Assembly: GCF_015354575.1 (NCBI RefSeq) | Contig: NZ_JACAFQ010000022.1 | Span: forward strand, 1 to 64,000 | DNA from: Pseudomonas sp. UFMG81 | GTDB lineage: Bacteria > Pseudomonadota > Gammaproteobacteria > Pseudomonadales > Pseudomonadaceae | DNA length: 64,000 nt | Reading direction: 5' to 3' | Shown: positions 8,651 to 18,239 of the stretch, piece after piece | Layout: each line of letters opens with the position of its first letter | Numbering within the stretch: the stretch's first letter is position 1 | Translations under genes and position numbers: made by a program | Notes under the pieces: model-generated | The model's database searches: none | What the model saw: only the letters and a program-made list of their open reading frames with translations | What the model was told of the DNA's origin: nothing

Positions 8651-8750
8651 GGTTTCGTAGGGAGGAGAATGTGGCTGCCAGGTTGGTATTGGTTCAAACG
8701 TCTAATCCAGCTGCCGTTGCAAGCTATCGGGGCAGGGCGCGTACACGTTT

Positions 8751-9899
8751 CTAGTGTTGCGTCACGGGCACTGCATCATGAATGGGGGCTTCACGGGCCT
8801 TCAGCATTCCACCAATACGACCGTTGAAGTGAGCGGTTATCTCTGCCAAAAGAGACAACGCTATAACCTCAGGGGTATCCCCGCCTATATCCAACCCCAT
8901 TGGATAGTGCAGTTGCTCGAATGCCGCTTGTGAGTGACTGTTGGGTATCTCAGCGAGCATTCGCTCTGTGCGGCTACGCGGCCCCAACTGACCTACATAA
9001 GAGGGGGCCTGACTTAGGCTCTGAGCCAGCCAGTGACGATCTTGTAAGTAACTGTGAGACATGATGACCACAGCAGCATTCGTTATCAGCTCGCTAGGAA
9101 CCTGCCCAAATTCCAGCGATAAATGCATAACTTGGTCTGCATTTGGGAAGCGTTCACGCCTGATGAAGTGACTTCTTGCGTCGATCACAGTCACTTGCCA
9201 GCCCTGTTGCTTCGCCATGGCGACCAGCGGTTGAGCATCGTGCCCCGCGCCAAAAATGACCAGCTTTCGCGGTGGTGCCAGATACTCAAGGAGAACCTCG
9301 ATTTGTTCTGCTCCCATTTTGTAGCGATGCAGGGCGGTTTTTTGGTATTCAAATGCAGCCTGCAGGTCGTCCATTAGCAGTCCTACCAACACTGCGGGGC
9401 TTCCATTTTGAAGTAGGGTTCCTGATGGCGATATCGCAGCTCTGGCGCCAATCAATGCAGCTGCTTCCCCGGTGCCAGAAATAACCGTCGCCAGCGCGGC
9501 GGGGCGTTGCTCCCTGATGACCTGCCGCAACAACTGCGCAGGTAAAAAAGGCTGTCCGACTCGCACCCGCTCTAGCAGGATATGGACTGTGCCATTGCAG
9601 CCCAGTCCAAAAGCTAGCTCCTCTTCTTCACCCGCCTCATCTCCTGGAATGCCCGTGCTGTAGGTGCGAATCACCGGTTGCCTGTGCTCTGTTAACCACC
9701 AAGCTTTCTTGGCTAGGTCGCTTTCGAGGCAACCTCCGCTGACCGTACCTACAGCACTGCCGATCTGAGAGATCAGCATTCGAGCACCAGGACGCCGATA
9801 GGCTGAACCCTCAACTTTTACGACTGTGGCCAGCACCGCTTCCTGTTCCTGGGTGGCTAGCTCCTCCAGAGCGTCCAGTAATTTGTCAACGTCGCTCAT
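8751..9899 (-). CDS. XdhC/CoxI-family protein
   Basis: 382-residue protein of the XdhC family, whose members insert or sulphurate molybdenum cofactor for xanthine dehydrogenase-type enzymes. The N-terminal XdhC/CoxI domain shows VVKVEGSAYRRPGARM and SGGCLESD. The C-terminal Rossmann-like domain shows FGAGHDAQPLV and a GGDTPE loop. The start at 9899 (MSDVDK) is chosen as the first Met of the conserved domain. No molybdenum hydroxylase genes are in view, so its client enzyme is unknown. Confidence 0.85.
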   Translation of the reverse strand: MSDVDKLLDALEELATQEQEAVLATVVKVEGSAYRRPGARMLISQIGSAVGTVSGGCLESDLAKKAWWLTEHRQPVIRTYSTGIPGDEAGEEEELAFGLGCNGTVHILLERVRVGQPFLPAQLLRQVIREQRPAALATVISGTGEAAALIGARAAISPSGTLLQNGSPAVLVGLLMDDLQAAFEYQKTALHRYKMGAEQIEVLLEYLAPPRKLVIFGAGHDAQPLVAMAKQQGWQVTVIDARSHFIRRERFPNADQVMHLSLEFGQVPSELITNAAVVIMSHSYLQDRHWLAQSLSQAPSYVGQLGPRSRTERMLAEIPNSHSQAAFEQLHYPMGLDIGGDTPEVIALSLLAEITAHFNGRIGGMLKAREAPIHDAVPVTQH

Positions 9900-10024
9900 G
9901 GGCAGCAGTCCCGTTTCGCTCTGACTGGATATCAGATTAGTCCTGTCTCGCGGCTTATACACGAAATCGCCTACGAGACTGTTTACCGAATGCTTCAGCT
10001 CTCGCCTGGCAAACGGTGTATATG

Positions 10025-11902
10025 TCAGATGCGGAAGTTGCCCACCAGTTGCTGCAAGCGTGCGGCTTGATGATCGAGGTCAGCGCAGGCGCGAAGGGTA
10101 GCTTGGAGATTTTCCACTCCCTCCTGATTGAGGGTATTGATCTCTGTGATGTCCATGTTGAGGCATTCGACGACAGCCGTCTGTTCTTCTGTGGCGGTTG
10201 CCACTGACTGGTTCATGCTGTCAATTTCGCCAATGCGCTGAGTGACACTACCCAAACGCTCGCCTGCCTGGTTAGCGATTGCGACACTCTGTTCGCTGTA
10301 GCGCTGGCTCTCGGTCATAGTGATGACCGCTTCGCGAGCTCCTACCTGTAACTCTTCAATCATGTGGTGGATCTCCTGAGCGGACTGCTGCGTGCGATGA
10401 GCGAGGCTGCGTACTTCATCGGCTACAACAGCGAAGCCACGACCAGCTTCCCCAGCGCGTGCAGCCTCAATCGCCGCGTTGAGTGCTAGCAGGTTGGTTT
10501 GCTCGGAGATGCCTTTAATCACCTCAAGGATCTGACCAATATTCACTGTCTTGCTGTTGAGCGCCTCAATGTTGCCGCAGGAGACGCGAATCTTAGTGGA
10601 CAGTTCGTTTATCGCATTGATCGTTGTTTCCACCACTCTGCGGCCGTCTTCGGCCTGGTTGCGCGCGGAAGAGGCTTGCTGCGAGGCGTCTGCGGCACTG
10701 CGGGCAATTTCTTCGGCAGCGGCGCCTAGCTCGTTGATCGCCGTGGCGACACTGTTGGTGCGGCTCGCCTGTACGTCGGAATTGCTCATCGAGGAATTTG
10801 AGGCGTCAACCACTAGACGAGCGACCTCATTGAGCTGTTGAGTAGTGGAGGACACTTCGCGGATTGATCCATGGATGCGCTCTACGAAGCGATTAAAGGC
10901 ATCTGCTAGCTCACCGAATTCATCGCGGGCATGGATCGTTAGACGCATAGTGAGATCTCCTTCACCCCGAGCGATGTTCTGCATGGCACTGCCCATCGCC
11001 TGTAGGGGTCTCATCAACACGCGGGTCAAAAGGCTTAAGGCCAGAATAACGCTTGCCAATGCGATGAGGGTTACTATTACAGCGGAGTCTCGGAATTCAA
11101 TGAGCGGCGCATAAGCCTTATCTTTGCTCACTGCCAGGCCGATGTACCACTTCACAGAAGGTAACCCTTCCACGGACGTGAAAGTGAGGAACTCTTTGCC
11201 CTTCGCGGTATCCACCTCTCGGATTTTGTGGCTAATGCCTCCGGTGTCGTGGGGATAAAGCTCCTTGAGGTGTTTGCCAACAATGTCTTTATTCGGGTGA
11301 ATCAATATTTTTCCATCGGCGCTAACCAAGAAAGCGTAGCCAATGCCACCGAAATCCAGTGTATTGATGATTCGAACAAGGGTCTCGAAGCTCAGGGAGC
11401 CCCCTACAACGCCTACCGAGGGGACTGGGGTCGCAATCGTGATGATCAGTTTTTTGGTAGCCGCATCAGTATATGGCTCAGTGAGGGTTGTAGTGCCGGC
11501 CGCCTGCGCGCCTAGGTACCAGCTGCGGGAGCGAGGATCGTAGCCATCGGGCATGGCGCTGGGCGGGCTGACACTGAAACGACCTTCCTGCGTTCCAAGG
11601 AAAGTGAAGGTAAAGGTGGAGTTCAGTACTTTCTGTCGGAGTAGATCATCGACCATTGACTGTTGCGGATTGGAAGCGAGCGACTCGGCCACACTCTCTA
11701 TCATGCCGATCCGACCAGAAAGCCAGCCTTGAATGCTCCTAGCCGTAACGTCGCCCATGTCTTCCAAAGAGCTTTCTAAATTGGTCAGAAGGGAATTTTT
11801 CTGATGTTGATAGTTGTAAGCAGTGAAAAGTACAAAAGCAGCGGTCACAACCAACGAGGTCGCCATTAAAATCTTGTGGCTAAACCTAATGTTCTTTAGC
11901 AT
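10025..11902 (-). CDS. Methyl-accepting chemotaxis protein with dCACHE sensor
   Basis: About 625-residue inner-membrane chemoreceptor: TM1 near residues 10-30, a periplasmic dCACHE sensor to about 280, TM2, HAMP, then a cytoplasmic signalling hairpin with the conserved tip (EQTNLLALNAAIEAARAGE). The sensor carries most of the amino-acid-binding dCACHE motif: Y-x4-R-x-W-Y and a following Y-x-D (PYTDA). The final Asp expected in the GVVG.D segment reads Ser (GVVGGSLS). The start at 11902 (MLKNIR) is the usual beginning for Pseudomonas receptors; a longer frame begins at 11941. It signals to CheA/CheW encoded elsewhere. Confidence 0.9.
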   Translation of the reverse strand: MLKNIRFSHKILMATSLVVTAAFVLFTAYNYQHQKNSLLTNLESSLEDMGDVTARSIQGWLSGRIGMIESVAESLASNPQQSMVDDLLRQKVLNSTFTFTFLGTQEGRFSVSPPSAMPDGYDPRSRSWYLGAQAAGTTTLTEPYTDAATKKLIITIATPVPSVGVVGGSLSFETLVRIINTLDFGGIGYAFLVSADGKILIHPNKDIVGKHLKELYPHDTGGISHKIREVDTAKGKEFLTFTSVEGLPSVKWYIGLAVSKDKAYAPLIEFRDSAVIVTLIALASVILALSLLTRVLMRPLQAMGSAMQNIARGEGDLTMRLTIHARDEFGELADAFNRFVERIHGSIREVSSTTQQLNEVARLVVDASNSSMSNSDVQASRTNSVATAINELGAAAEEIARSAADASQQASSARNQAEDGRRVVETTINAINELSTKIRVSCGNIEALNSKTVNIGQILEVIKGISEQTNLLALNAAIEAARAGEAGRGFAVVADEVRSLAHRTQQSAQEIHHMIEELQVGAREAVITMTESQRYSEQSVAIANQAGERLGSVTQRIGEIDSMNQSVATATEEQTAVVECLNMDITEINTLNQEGVENLQATLRACADLDHQAARLQQLVGNFRI

Positions 11903-12280
11903 CTGTGAGATCCGTTCATCGACGAGCAGAGCCAGCCCCACCCAAATCGGCAGTAGGTAAAGGGGGCGGAGCCCGGTATTGTTCGAAATTCGTTTGCAGT
12001 CGGTCTAATTAGTGCAGAAGCGACACTGTCGATGCGGTACTGCGCTGACTGGCCATCGCCCTGCGATATCAATTAAATATCGCGCAGCTCTGATGCTCTG
12101 ATCACTCGAAATTTCCGAAATACTGGCTTGAGAAAAACGCAAATATTCGAGGTGATTTTTCCACTCTATTGCCTTCTGACTAGATCACAGAAATCCCCAA
12201 TGCATTGATCCGCGTACGTTGCGCTAGCGCAGATCAGAATCCCGTATTCGTCTGGCGCTAATATTCACTCGCTCTGACAA
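11903..12280. other. Intergenic stretch with a 7-bp inverted repeat
   Basis: No gene is seen. At 12063-12083 there is GCGATAT-N7-ATATCGC, a perfect dyad upstream of the chemoreceptor that could be an operator. Confidence 0.35.
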
Positions 12281-12802
12281 CTAGAAAGTGTTTGCGCGCT
12301 CTGAATAAACCTCCGTCAGATATACACAAAGATCGGTTGCTGGAGGGGGCGCGGGGATTTCGAAAAAAATCTGTGTTAGCCAACCCCGATGAAAAGTGGA
12401 ATGGTTGACCGTATGCAGAAACATTGTTCCTATAGTCATCACTCCGGGTCGCCCAGAGAGGAAATTAAAATGTAACTCCCTGCTCAACGAGGAATCTGTT
12501 TGATGCGCAGCCCAAGAGACAAACCATTCATTGATCTCTTTCTGTGCTTTGCGCAAATTTGTAAAGTCTGGGTACGGAATCTCCATTTTGGACAGGTGAC
12601 CATGGTCACGCTCCAGCACATGTCCCTGCCAGATGCGATCTATTACATAGACGTGGTTTAGGATCCCCATGATGTTTTTGAGCGGCCCTGCGTGTTCTTT
12701 AGCGAGTTCTTCGGGCGGAAGTGCAGCCAAACTTTCGTACATCAGCTTGTCTGCCCAATGCTTATAATTAGCAAGCATTTTGGCCGTGCTTGGGTTGATC
12801 AC
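12281..12802 (-). CDS. DinB-family four-helix protein
   Basis: 173-residue DinB/YfiT-like metalloprotein. Three His positions typical of the metal site are visible: one in LNHVYVIDRIW near residue 48 and two in NHSTFHRG near residue 136. The GTG at 12802 is chosen because a strong GGAGG lies six bases upstream. The frame is open further to 12871, but without a ribosome site. Family members include thiol-dependent transferases and stress proteins; the substrate here is unknown. It is the last ordinary chromosomal gene before the island. Confidence 0.82.
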   Translation of the reverse strand: MINPSTAKMLANYKHWADKLMYESLAALPPEELAKEHAGPLKNIMGILNHVYVIDRIWQGHVLERDHGHLSKMEIPYPDFTNLRKAQKEINEWFVSWAAHQTDSSLSRELHFNFLSGRPGVMTIGTMFLHTVNHSTFHRGWLTQIFFEIPAPPPATDLCVYLTEVYSERANTF

Positions 12803-13480
12803 TTGGCACCTCCGCGTAACCGGCCTATTAGAGGTCTCTTCACAACAGTACAGGTATAGCGCATGCGCCACACCTAGTCGATATGTCGTGTCAATGCTAG
12901 GTGGTGATGCGAAGCTTTGGGCACAGGGGCACCGTCAACGGTAGCTGAGTACCGACTCATTTGTGTACCTAGGATGCGGACATTCCCACTTTGTCTTGAT
13001 CGTTAGCCATGATCTCGCACCTCATGTATCACACAGAGGGTCTGTGTTCTGTTCAGATGCTGGCGAGTTCTGGCCGCTCCCTTTACTTTCGTATTAGCCG
13101 ACCAGGTGCGCGAAAGATCATAACGCGCGACGTCTTGCGTAATAAATGTCGCGGCCATCTGAATGAAAGCCGACCTGATTCTCTCCATGATGCTCAAATC
13201 TGCGCCCTTGCGAGTGGAGCGCGCCGGCCCAAGGATGAGCCGGAGGCGTAAGGATGGAGGCCCACGAGGGCCGCTACCTGGCGAAGCTGGGGAGAGGTTT
13301 GCGACAACCGTGCCCCGAATGGGTGACGTCCCAGGCAATTCTCCACTATGCCGCTGCGGGCTGCCTCCGTCTACTCAAGACGAAATGACCTATCCTTCCA
13401 GCGCCTGAGCTGCGATGAGATCAACACGGTGGAATTCTTAGACCATCTGGAAAGGTAGGGATTTTGGTCGGCGGTCAGGC
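12803..13480. other. Gene-poor left edge of the island
   Basis: Overlapping short frames around 13003-13408 on both strands have no convincing start or family. A GC-rich stretch near 13190-13300 has the repetitive GGATG/CCGG texture of non-coding DNA in mobile elements. I take this as the junction between chromosome and island; no direct repeat marking an att site was identified. Confidence 0.35.
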
Positions 13481-13507
13481 AAAAGAAAGCCCGCTGTTAG
13501 GCGGGCT
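13481..13507 (-). terminator. Terminator for the XRE regulator gene
   Basis: AGCCCGC / GCGGGCT stem with a six-base loop. On the - strand it is followed by TTCTTTT. Confidence 0.7.
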
Positions 13508-13609
13508 AAGGGGGCTTCTATCACACGTAGGGATAGCACGAGTTTCGCCAACATGTCGTGAAAATTGAGTGAAAGAAAAGTCCTAACCTTGTTGGTGCTA
13601 ACGCAGGTT

Positions 13610-13969
13610 CTACGCAACCTGGGATATCTCAGATCCACGAGAGATTTGGGGAGTGCTGCAACGAGTAGCCTGTTCCAGTCCAGGCACGCCGCAATCACGA
13701 CCTAAGCCATCGATCTCCTGGCGAAGGTCATCAATGAGTTCGGCTGAAGTTTTACCAGACTCCAGGCTCAGGGTAAGCGTCAGCAACGTCAATGGACTTA
13801 GCTCCAGCCGCTGGCTGACCTGTTCGAGCTTATCCAGTGTCGGGCTGGATCGGCCACCTTCTAGCTTGGACAGGAAAGTCCGACTGATGTCCCCGAAGTC
13901 CCGCTGAGTGATATTTCGCTTGCAGCGTAGCGCCCGAAGGACGATGGCAAAAGACGACTTCAGTGACAT
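13610..13969 (-). CDS. XRE-family HTH regulator (copy 1)
   Basis: 119-residue DNA-binding protein. An XRE/Cro HTH covers about residues 8-62 (ITQRDF...SRTFLSKLEGG...TLDKLEQ), followed by the LELSPLTLLTLTLS segment and a short acidic tail. GGAGAG lies seven bases upstream of the start. It is clearly paralogous to the regulator at 43772-44182, with matching residues through most of the HTH and the following helix. It probably represses its own promoter and divergent island genes, but the DNA to its right is decayed. Confidence 0.85.
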   Translation of the reverse strand: MSLKSSFAIVLRALRCKRNITQRDFGDISRTFLSKLEGGRSSPTLDKLEQVSQRLELSPLTLLTLTLSLESGKTSAELIDDLRQEIDGLGRDCGVPGLEQATRCSTPQISRGSEISQVA

Positions 13970-14119
13970 ATGTGTACTCTCCGGTTGAGCAGGTCTACAG
14001 CGACATCTACGTAGATCCGAACCGCCGCCCTCTAACGTCTACGCGGCTGGCTAAGGATCGATGAGCAGGAACTGCCGTTTCGTCGAGGCACTGTTGATAC
14101 ATACAGTGTATCTCGCTAA

Positions 14120-14269
14120 GCTCGTCAGGAGAACATTTGTACTGCTCTCGGTGAGAACGCCAGGAAGAACCAGACCGGTGAAGCCCGCTTTGCTTATTTC
14201 TCACGCGAGGAGCTGCTCGAGCTGCGCTGCCTGTTACTTGAGAACGAGCTGGCCGTGATGGGGGATTGA
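14120..14269 (+). pseudogene. Fragment of an unidentified protein (C-terminus only)
   Basis: The frame is open for 49 codons after a TAA and ends at 14269, with no start codon or ribosome site. The translation is protein-like (GEARFAYFSREELLELR, then LLLENELAVMGD), so I read it as the remaining end of a small gene. Family not recognised. Confidence 0.35.
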
Positions 14270-14517
14270 CGGCCTCTCGCCAGAAGATCGCAACCTTAGT
14301 TTCGATGTGGAAGGGACGTCAAAGTGGAGCAGCAGGCGGAGACAGAATTGACCCAGGCGGGGTATCAGCTTCAAGTGAGCAGCGTGGTTCAGTGAAGCTT
14401 CCTGCATCGTCAATTAGTCTGCTTTGAGCTGCTGCTTGAGCTCGGCCATCAGTCGCAGACCTGCAGCCTCGACCAGATAGCCGTGATGACCAAGGGCGCC
14501 ACAACTTCTGCAGGTGA

Positions 14518-14730
14518 TCAGTAATTTGCGATGAAGTCTGTGGGCTGAACAGGCTGCTTTCCATCGCATTTGAGGCAGCGCAGGGTGAGGCTCAGAGCTA
14601 CGTGGCGACAATGAAGGTCACAACCACCGGCATCCAGAAGACGCTTGATGTCTTGATCCGCGGTGATGTAGTCATCAACTACACGTTCAGCGAAGGCCCC
14701 GCTCCTGGCAGCAGTACAGCCACCTATTGA
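14518..14730 (+). pseudogene. Fragment or small ORF upstream of the DUF3800 gene
   Basis: The frame is open from 14518 to the stop at 14730. It contains an ATG at 14611 that would give 39 residues (MKVTTTGIQKTLDV...). The sequence before that ATG also reads like protein, so it is more likely a truncated C-terminus than a complete small gene. It ends 16 bases before the DUF3800 start and could have been co-transcribed with it. No family recognised. Confidence 0.3.
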
Positions 14731-14746
14731 TGAGGGAGGCGCCTGA

Positions 14747-15922
14747 TTGGACAGAACGTATTCCTATGTTGATGAGTCAGGAAACTCTGACCTAGACACA
14801 TCCAAGCCAGGGAGCTCTGGCTTCTTCGTGGTTTGCTCCATCCTTGTGGCTGAGAAAGATCTGCAGGGCGCTTACCAGCGTGCCGAGGAGCTTCGCCGGC
14901 AGCACTTCCAGACAGGCGAAATTAAGTCTAGTAAGGTACGAGCGAAGGATGCTGATCGACGTGTTCGTATCCTGACCGACCTGACAAAGCTGCCGATCAA
15001 GCTCTATTTCGTGGTGGTGGACAAGGAGCGAATCTACAAAGATGGAGGCCTGCAATTCAAGACTTCGTTCGTAAAGCACGTCAACGGACTGCTGTACGGG
15101 CGGCTTTTCAGGAACTGCCGCAATCTACAGATGACCGTGGATGAGCATGGCGGCGTCGAGTTTCAGGAGAGCCTGAAGGCATACGTCCAAGATCGCTACG
15201 TGGATGATCTCTTCGGAGACGACCATGCGTTCCAGACGATATCCAGCAAGGATGATGTCCTGATTCAGGTCGCTGATTTCTTCGCGGGATCTGTAGCCCA
15301 ACTCTATGAGCAGAAGGCTGTTGGCGATATTGCTGAGGTCTACAAAAAGCTCCTCCGTGAGCAGACCCTCGGCCTTCTGGAGTGGCCACCCAAGTTCAAT
15401 TCGCTGCTTGCTCCACCGATGGATGAGTCCAGCTACGCGGACTACCAGGTGCATCAGGAAGCTCTCCGCCAGGCAGACCGTTTCATCGAGAAGGCCGGCC
15501 AATACCCGGACGAGGATGAACGTCTGCAGGTCAGCATCCTGGATTACCTGAGATTCCAGAGCGAGTTCGTCACGAAGGACTACATCCCTACAGCCGACAT
15601 TCTGGCCCATCTGGGTGACAGAGGTTTTGGCGACCTGTCGGAGCAGCGGGTACGGTCAAGTGGTATTGCGAAGCTTCGGGATGCTGATGTCATCATCACA
15701 AGTACATCCAAAGGCTACAAAATTCCCCAGACAAGAGCCGACATCAATGACTTCCTGGAAATGGCCTCTGGTGTAGTCGTGCCATTACTTGAGCGTGTCA
15801 AAAAGGCCCGTGAGGTCTACAAGTTAAGTAGTCGCGGTGAGTACGACATCATCAAGGCGTCGAGGCTTATGGATCTAGAGAAGCTCCTATCCTCTCTGGA
15901 CGCTTTCGCTCAAGACAGATGA
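14747..15922 (+). CDS. DUF3800 domain protein
   Basis: 391-residue protein. The N-terminal DUF3800 domain, an RNase H-like fold common in mobile elements and defence loci, occupies about residues 1-215. Its candidate acidic residues are in YVDESGN near residue 8, VDEHGG near residue 128 and QVADFFAGS near residue 177. The C-terminal half carries a probable winged-helix segment (SSGIAKLRDADVIITSTSKG) and an amphipathic tail. The start is TTG at 14747 with GAGGGAGG seven bases upstream. It is probably a nuclease, but no activity is established for the family as a whole. It faces the Gabija-like operon tail to tail. Confidence 0.8.
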   Translation: MDRTYSYVDESGNSDLDTSKPGSSGFFVVCSILVAEKDLQGAYQRAEELRRQHFQTGEIKSSKVRAKDADRRVRILTDLTKLPIKLYFVVVDKERIYKDGGLQFKTSFVKHVNGLLYGRLFRNCRNLQMTVDEHGGVEFQESLKAYVQDRYVDDLFGDDHAFQTISSKDDVLIQVADFFAGSVAQLYEQKAVGDIAEVYKKLLREQTLGLLEWPPKFNSLLAPPMDESSYADYQVHQEALRQADRFIEKAGQYPDEDERLQVSILDYLRFQSEFVTKDYIPTADILAHLGDRGFGDLSEQRVRSSGIAKLRDADVIITSTSKGYKIPQTRADINDFLEMASGVVVPLLERVKKAREVYKLSSRGEYDIIKASRLMDLEKLLSSLDAFAQDR

Positions 15923-16367
15923 TTGAAAAAGACAAGGTTTAATGGCCTGGTCTCGAGAAATTTCAAGGCTAGTTAAACCGAACGAAGATCCAGCACCAAC
16001 GTCATATGAAAGGACATCGTTAGCGGGATGCCCACGCAAAAGGCAAATCAGATCGAACAACTGCTGCCGCATCAGTGGATAGGTGGCTAATTTGCCCGAG
16101 GTCTATTTCCCGTACCCTCACTGAGAAACGATACTAAGGACAGATACGAGCACCTGCATATCGCCCACCGCAGGTGCCCTGTACCGAATTTTCTGAGTGA
16201 GGAAGTGCCCTTTGTAGGCAAAGAGAAGGCTGCGGCGAAGACGCCAAAGAAAGGTGGTCTCCCTAGCACCAACTACAGTGCAACTTCATGGTTGCATCAT
16301 ACAAAGAGGCCGCCGTCAGCTGCATGAGAGGAGTATTACCGTCTGCGACATCGATGATGGGCAGAGT
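15923..16367. other. Convergent intergenic stretch
   Basis: About 445 bases between two converging genes. No frame with a plausible start or family, and no clear terminator hairpin, was found. Confidence 0.35.
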
Positions 16368-18239
16368 TCAAATGATTTCGACCTCTTCCGGAGTCAACCA
16401 TCCGGCCTCGATAACCCGTTGCCTGGCGATCTCAGGCTGTGCGGTGTACACCACAATTGCGAGGCTTTCCTCAGCCCTACTGCAGGTGACGTAGAGCAAG
16501 CGTCGCGTCCGAGATAACGCATTGTCTTTACCGGCGCGCTCATTCCTGAGGTCATTATCCGAGGGAGGCTCAACACCTAGGAGTTTTTCATAGCTAAAGA
16601 GAAACCCGCCAGCCTCTTCGTCATTGAGAATCACCATGACCCTTGGAAACTCCAATCCCTTCACCCCTTGGTGGGTATCAAACGGGGACAAGCCCTTGGC
16701 ATAAACGGCGAATGCCGCCATTTCGGAGTAACGTCGACCCAGCACTACCCGGTAGGCATGAACTTCAAGGGCCTCACGATCAGCGGTTTCAGGAGGCTCA
16801 TCGGCGGTCACGCCCTGAATCAGAGCGGCCCTGAGCCTATCGGGGATATCGAGTAGCCCGGTTTCGGCCAATACTCCCACAACGTCAGCCAGAGCTGGGT
16901 CATTGTTGACGAACAACCCACATAAGGTTTGACAGGCTGCGTCCACCTGCTGAAGCAATGCGAATTGGTTGGGAGCAACTTTCATGTGCTCAGCATCGAG
17001 CAGAGGAGACCTCAACCGTACAGCTTCCATGAGGGCGAACTCACTGGTATTGGCAGCCTCCAGGATAGGCATGAGCACATCAAAGAAAAGCCGGAGTACT
17101 GGTAGCGTGCCATCTAGTAAGCTTGTGCGCAGATGCTCAGCTGCGTAGAGCGGCGCAAAGACACCCTCAAAGCCAAGGCGTCTGCCAGCCATTTTGTGCT
17201 CTAAGATAAGTGTTTTTCGTGCCGAGGCTCCAGCGGCCCACTCCGGATCACCAGTAGCCACGGACATCTGCAGAGCGACCTGCGCCTCTAATTCAAATCC
17301 ACCAGCAGCAGCCTGTCGAGTACAAAACATCCGTACAGCCCCTCGAGTGGCATCTGGCCGTGGGGTTTGCTGGTGATCGTCGGCAGCCCGGCGGACGACA
17401 TTGATCAGATCAACCACCCTGGTCGGACAACGCCTATTCACGGGCTTCTCGGGAACGGCCCAATCACCAGGGATTGAATCCTCTAAACGCTCTTTCCCAT
17501 CGTTATAGATTCGCTGCATGGTATCGCCCAACAGTCCAAGGCAAAACCGGTTCGGGATCTGAGCTTGAGCGCTCAGGAAGGCATCCATGAGAGGGCCGTA
17601 GGTGTCCTGGCTTTCATCGATCAGGAGTACTGGGTGCTGATCGGCCATCACATCCAGCAGCGGAGGACGCTGAATGAAGGCGGCTGCCATCTGGATAACC
17701 TCGGCGTGGTTCAGTGCCTGGCGCCCTCGGTTGTCCCCAGTCGGACTGTAGGTAAAGTTGATGACTTCACCCAGTGCTGCGAGCCGTCGCGTTTTGCTTT
17801 CGAGGGAGGCGCGATTTGCACGCGAGGTTTTGTTATCTCCCCTGGCTCTGGCGAGCTTATCGTTTAGTTCAGCGATATCCTCAGTGAGTTTGATGCGCAG
17901 CCATTCACGGATGTCCTCATTGAAGCCCTGGATCATCCGCCAGGAAAACGAGTGTATGGTGGAGACGACAACCAATGGGTCGTGCTCCAGCCGGCGAGCA
18001 ATCTCCTCACACGCAGCGTTGGTGTAGGTGATGATCGCTACCTGGCGTCCTTCAAAGGTAAGCCTCTTGTGCTCACGCGCCTTCAACTCGCTGACTGCTG
18101 TCACCAACGAGTGAGTCTTCCCTGACCCTGCGCCGGCATAAAGGAAGAAGCTCTGTGGGCGATCCAAGTCCAGGCATTCGCGGATCACCTCATCAGCATC
18201 GCGAGTGTTATCAGCACCTTCTGTCGCTGCCGGACTCAT
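16368..18239 (-). CDS. UvrD-like helicase of a Gabija-type pair (GajB-like)
   Basis: 623-residue SF1A helicase. Motifs in order: Walker A GAGSGKT at residues 36-42, motif Ia (IITYTNAACEEIA), Walker B LLIDESQDTYG near 205, motif V GVKGLEFPRVMVI near 525, and motif VI LLYVTCSRAEE near 585. The ATG at 18239 overlaps the stop of the upstream OLD-type gene by ATGA, indicating coupled translation. The pairing of an AAA-TOPRIM nuclease with a UvrD helicase is the architecture of Gabija anti-phage defence. Both proteins are longer than the founding Bacillus pair (about 500 residues for GajB), so it may be a divergent subtype. Confidence 0.85.
   Translation of the reverse strand: MSPAATEGADNTRDADEVIRECLDLDRPQSFFLYAGAGSGKTHSLVTAVSELKAREHKRLTFEGRQVAIITYTNAACEEIARRLEHDPLVVVSTIHSFSWRMIQGFNEDIREWLRIKLTEDIAELNDKLARARGDNKTSRANRASLESKTRRLAALGEVINFTYSPTGDNRGRQALNHAEVIQMAAAFIQRPPLLDVMADQHPVLLIDESQDTYGPLMDAFLSAQAQIPNRFCLGLLGDTMQRIYNDGKERLEDSIPGDWAVPEKPVNRRCPTRVVDLINVVRRAADDHQQTPRPDATRGAVRMFCTRQAAAGGFELEAQVALQMSVATGDPEWAAGASARKTLILEHKMAGRRLGFEGVFAPLYAAEHLRTSLLDGTLPVLRLFFDVLMPILEAANTSEFALMEAVRLRSPLLDAEHMKVAPNQFALLQQVDAACQTLCGLFVNNDPALADVVGVLAETGLLDIPDRLRAALIQGVTADEPPETADREALEVHAYRVVLGRRYSEMAAFAVYAKGLSPFDTHQGVKGLEFPRVMVILNDEEAGGFLFSYEKLLGVEPPSDNDLRNERAGKDNALSRTRRLLYVTCSRAEESLAIVVYTAQPEIARQRVIEAGWLTPEEVEII

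Noticed and set aside
8296..8697. - strand frame across the tandem repeats
   Set aside because: It is the mirror of the 39-bp coding repeats; the + strand frame has a signal peptide and synonymous variation.
13003..13408. Several overlapping frames of 80-110 codons
   Set aside because: Low-complexity GC-rich translation, no starts with ribosome sites, both strands equally open.
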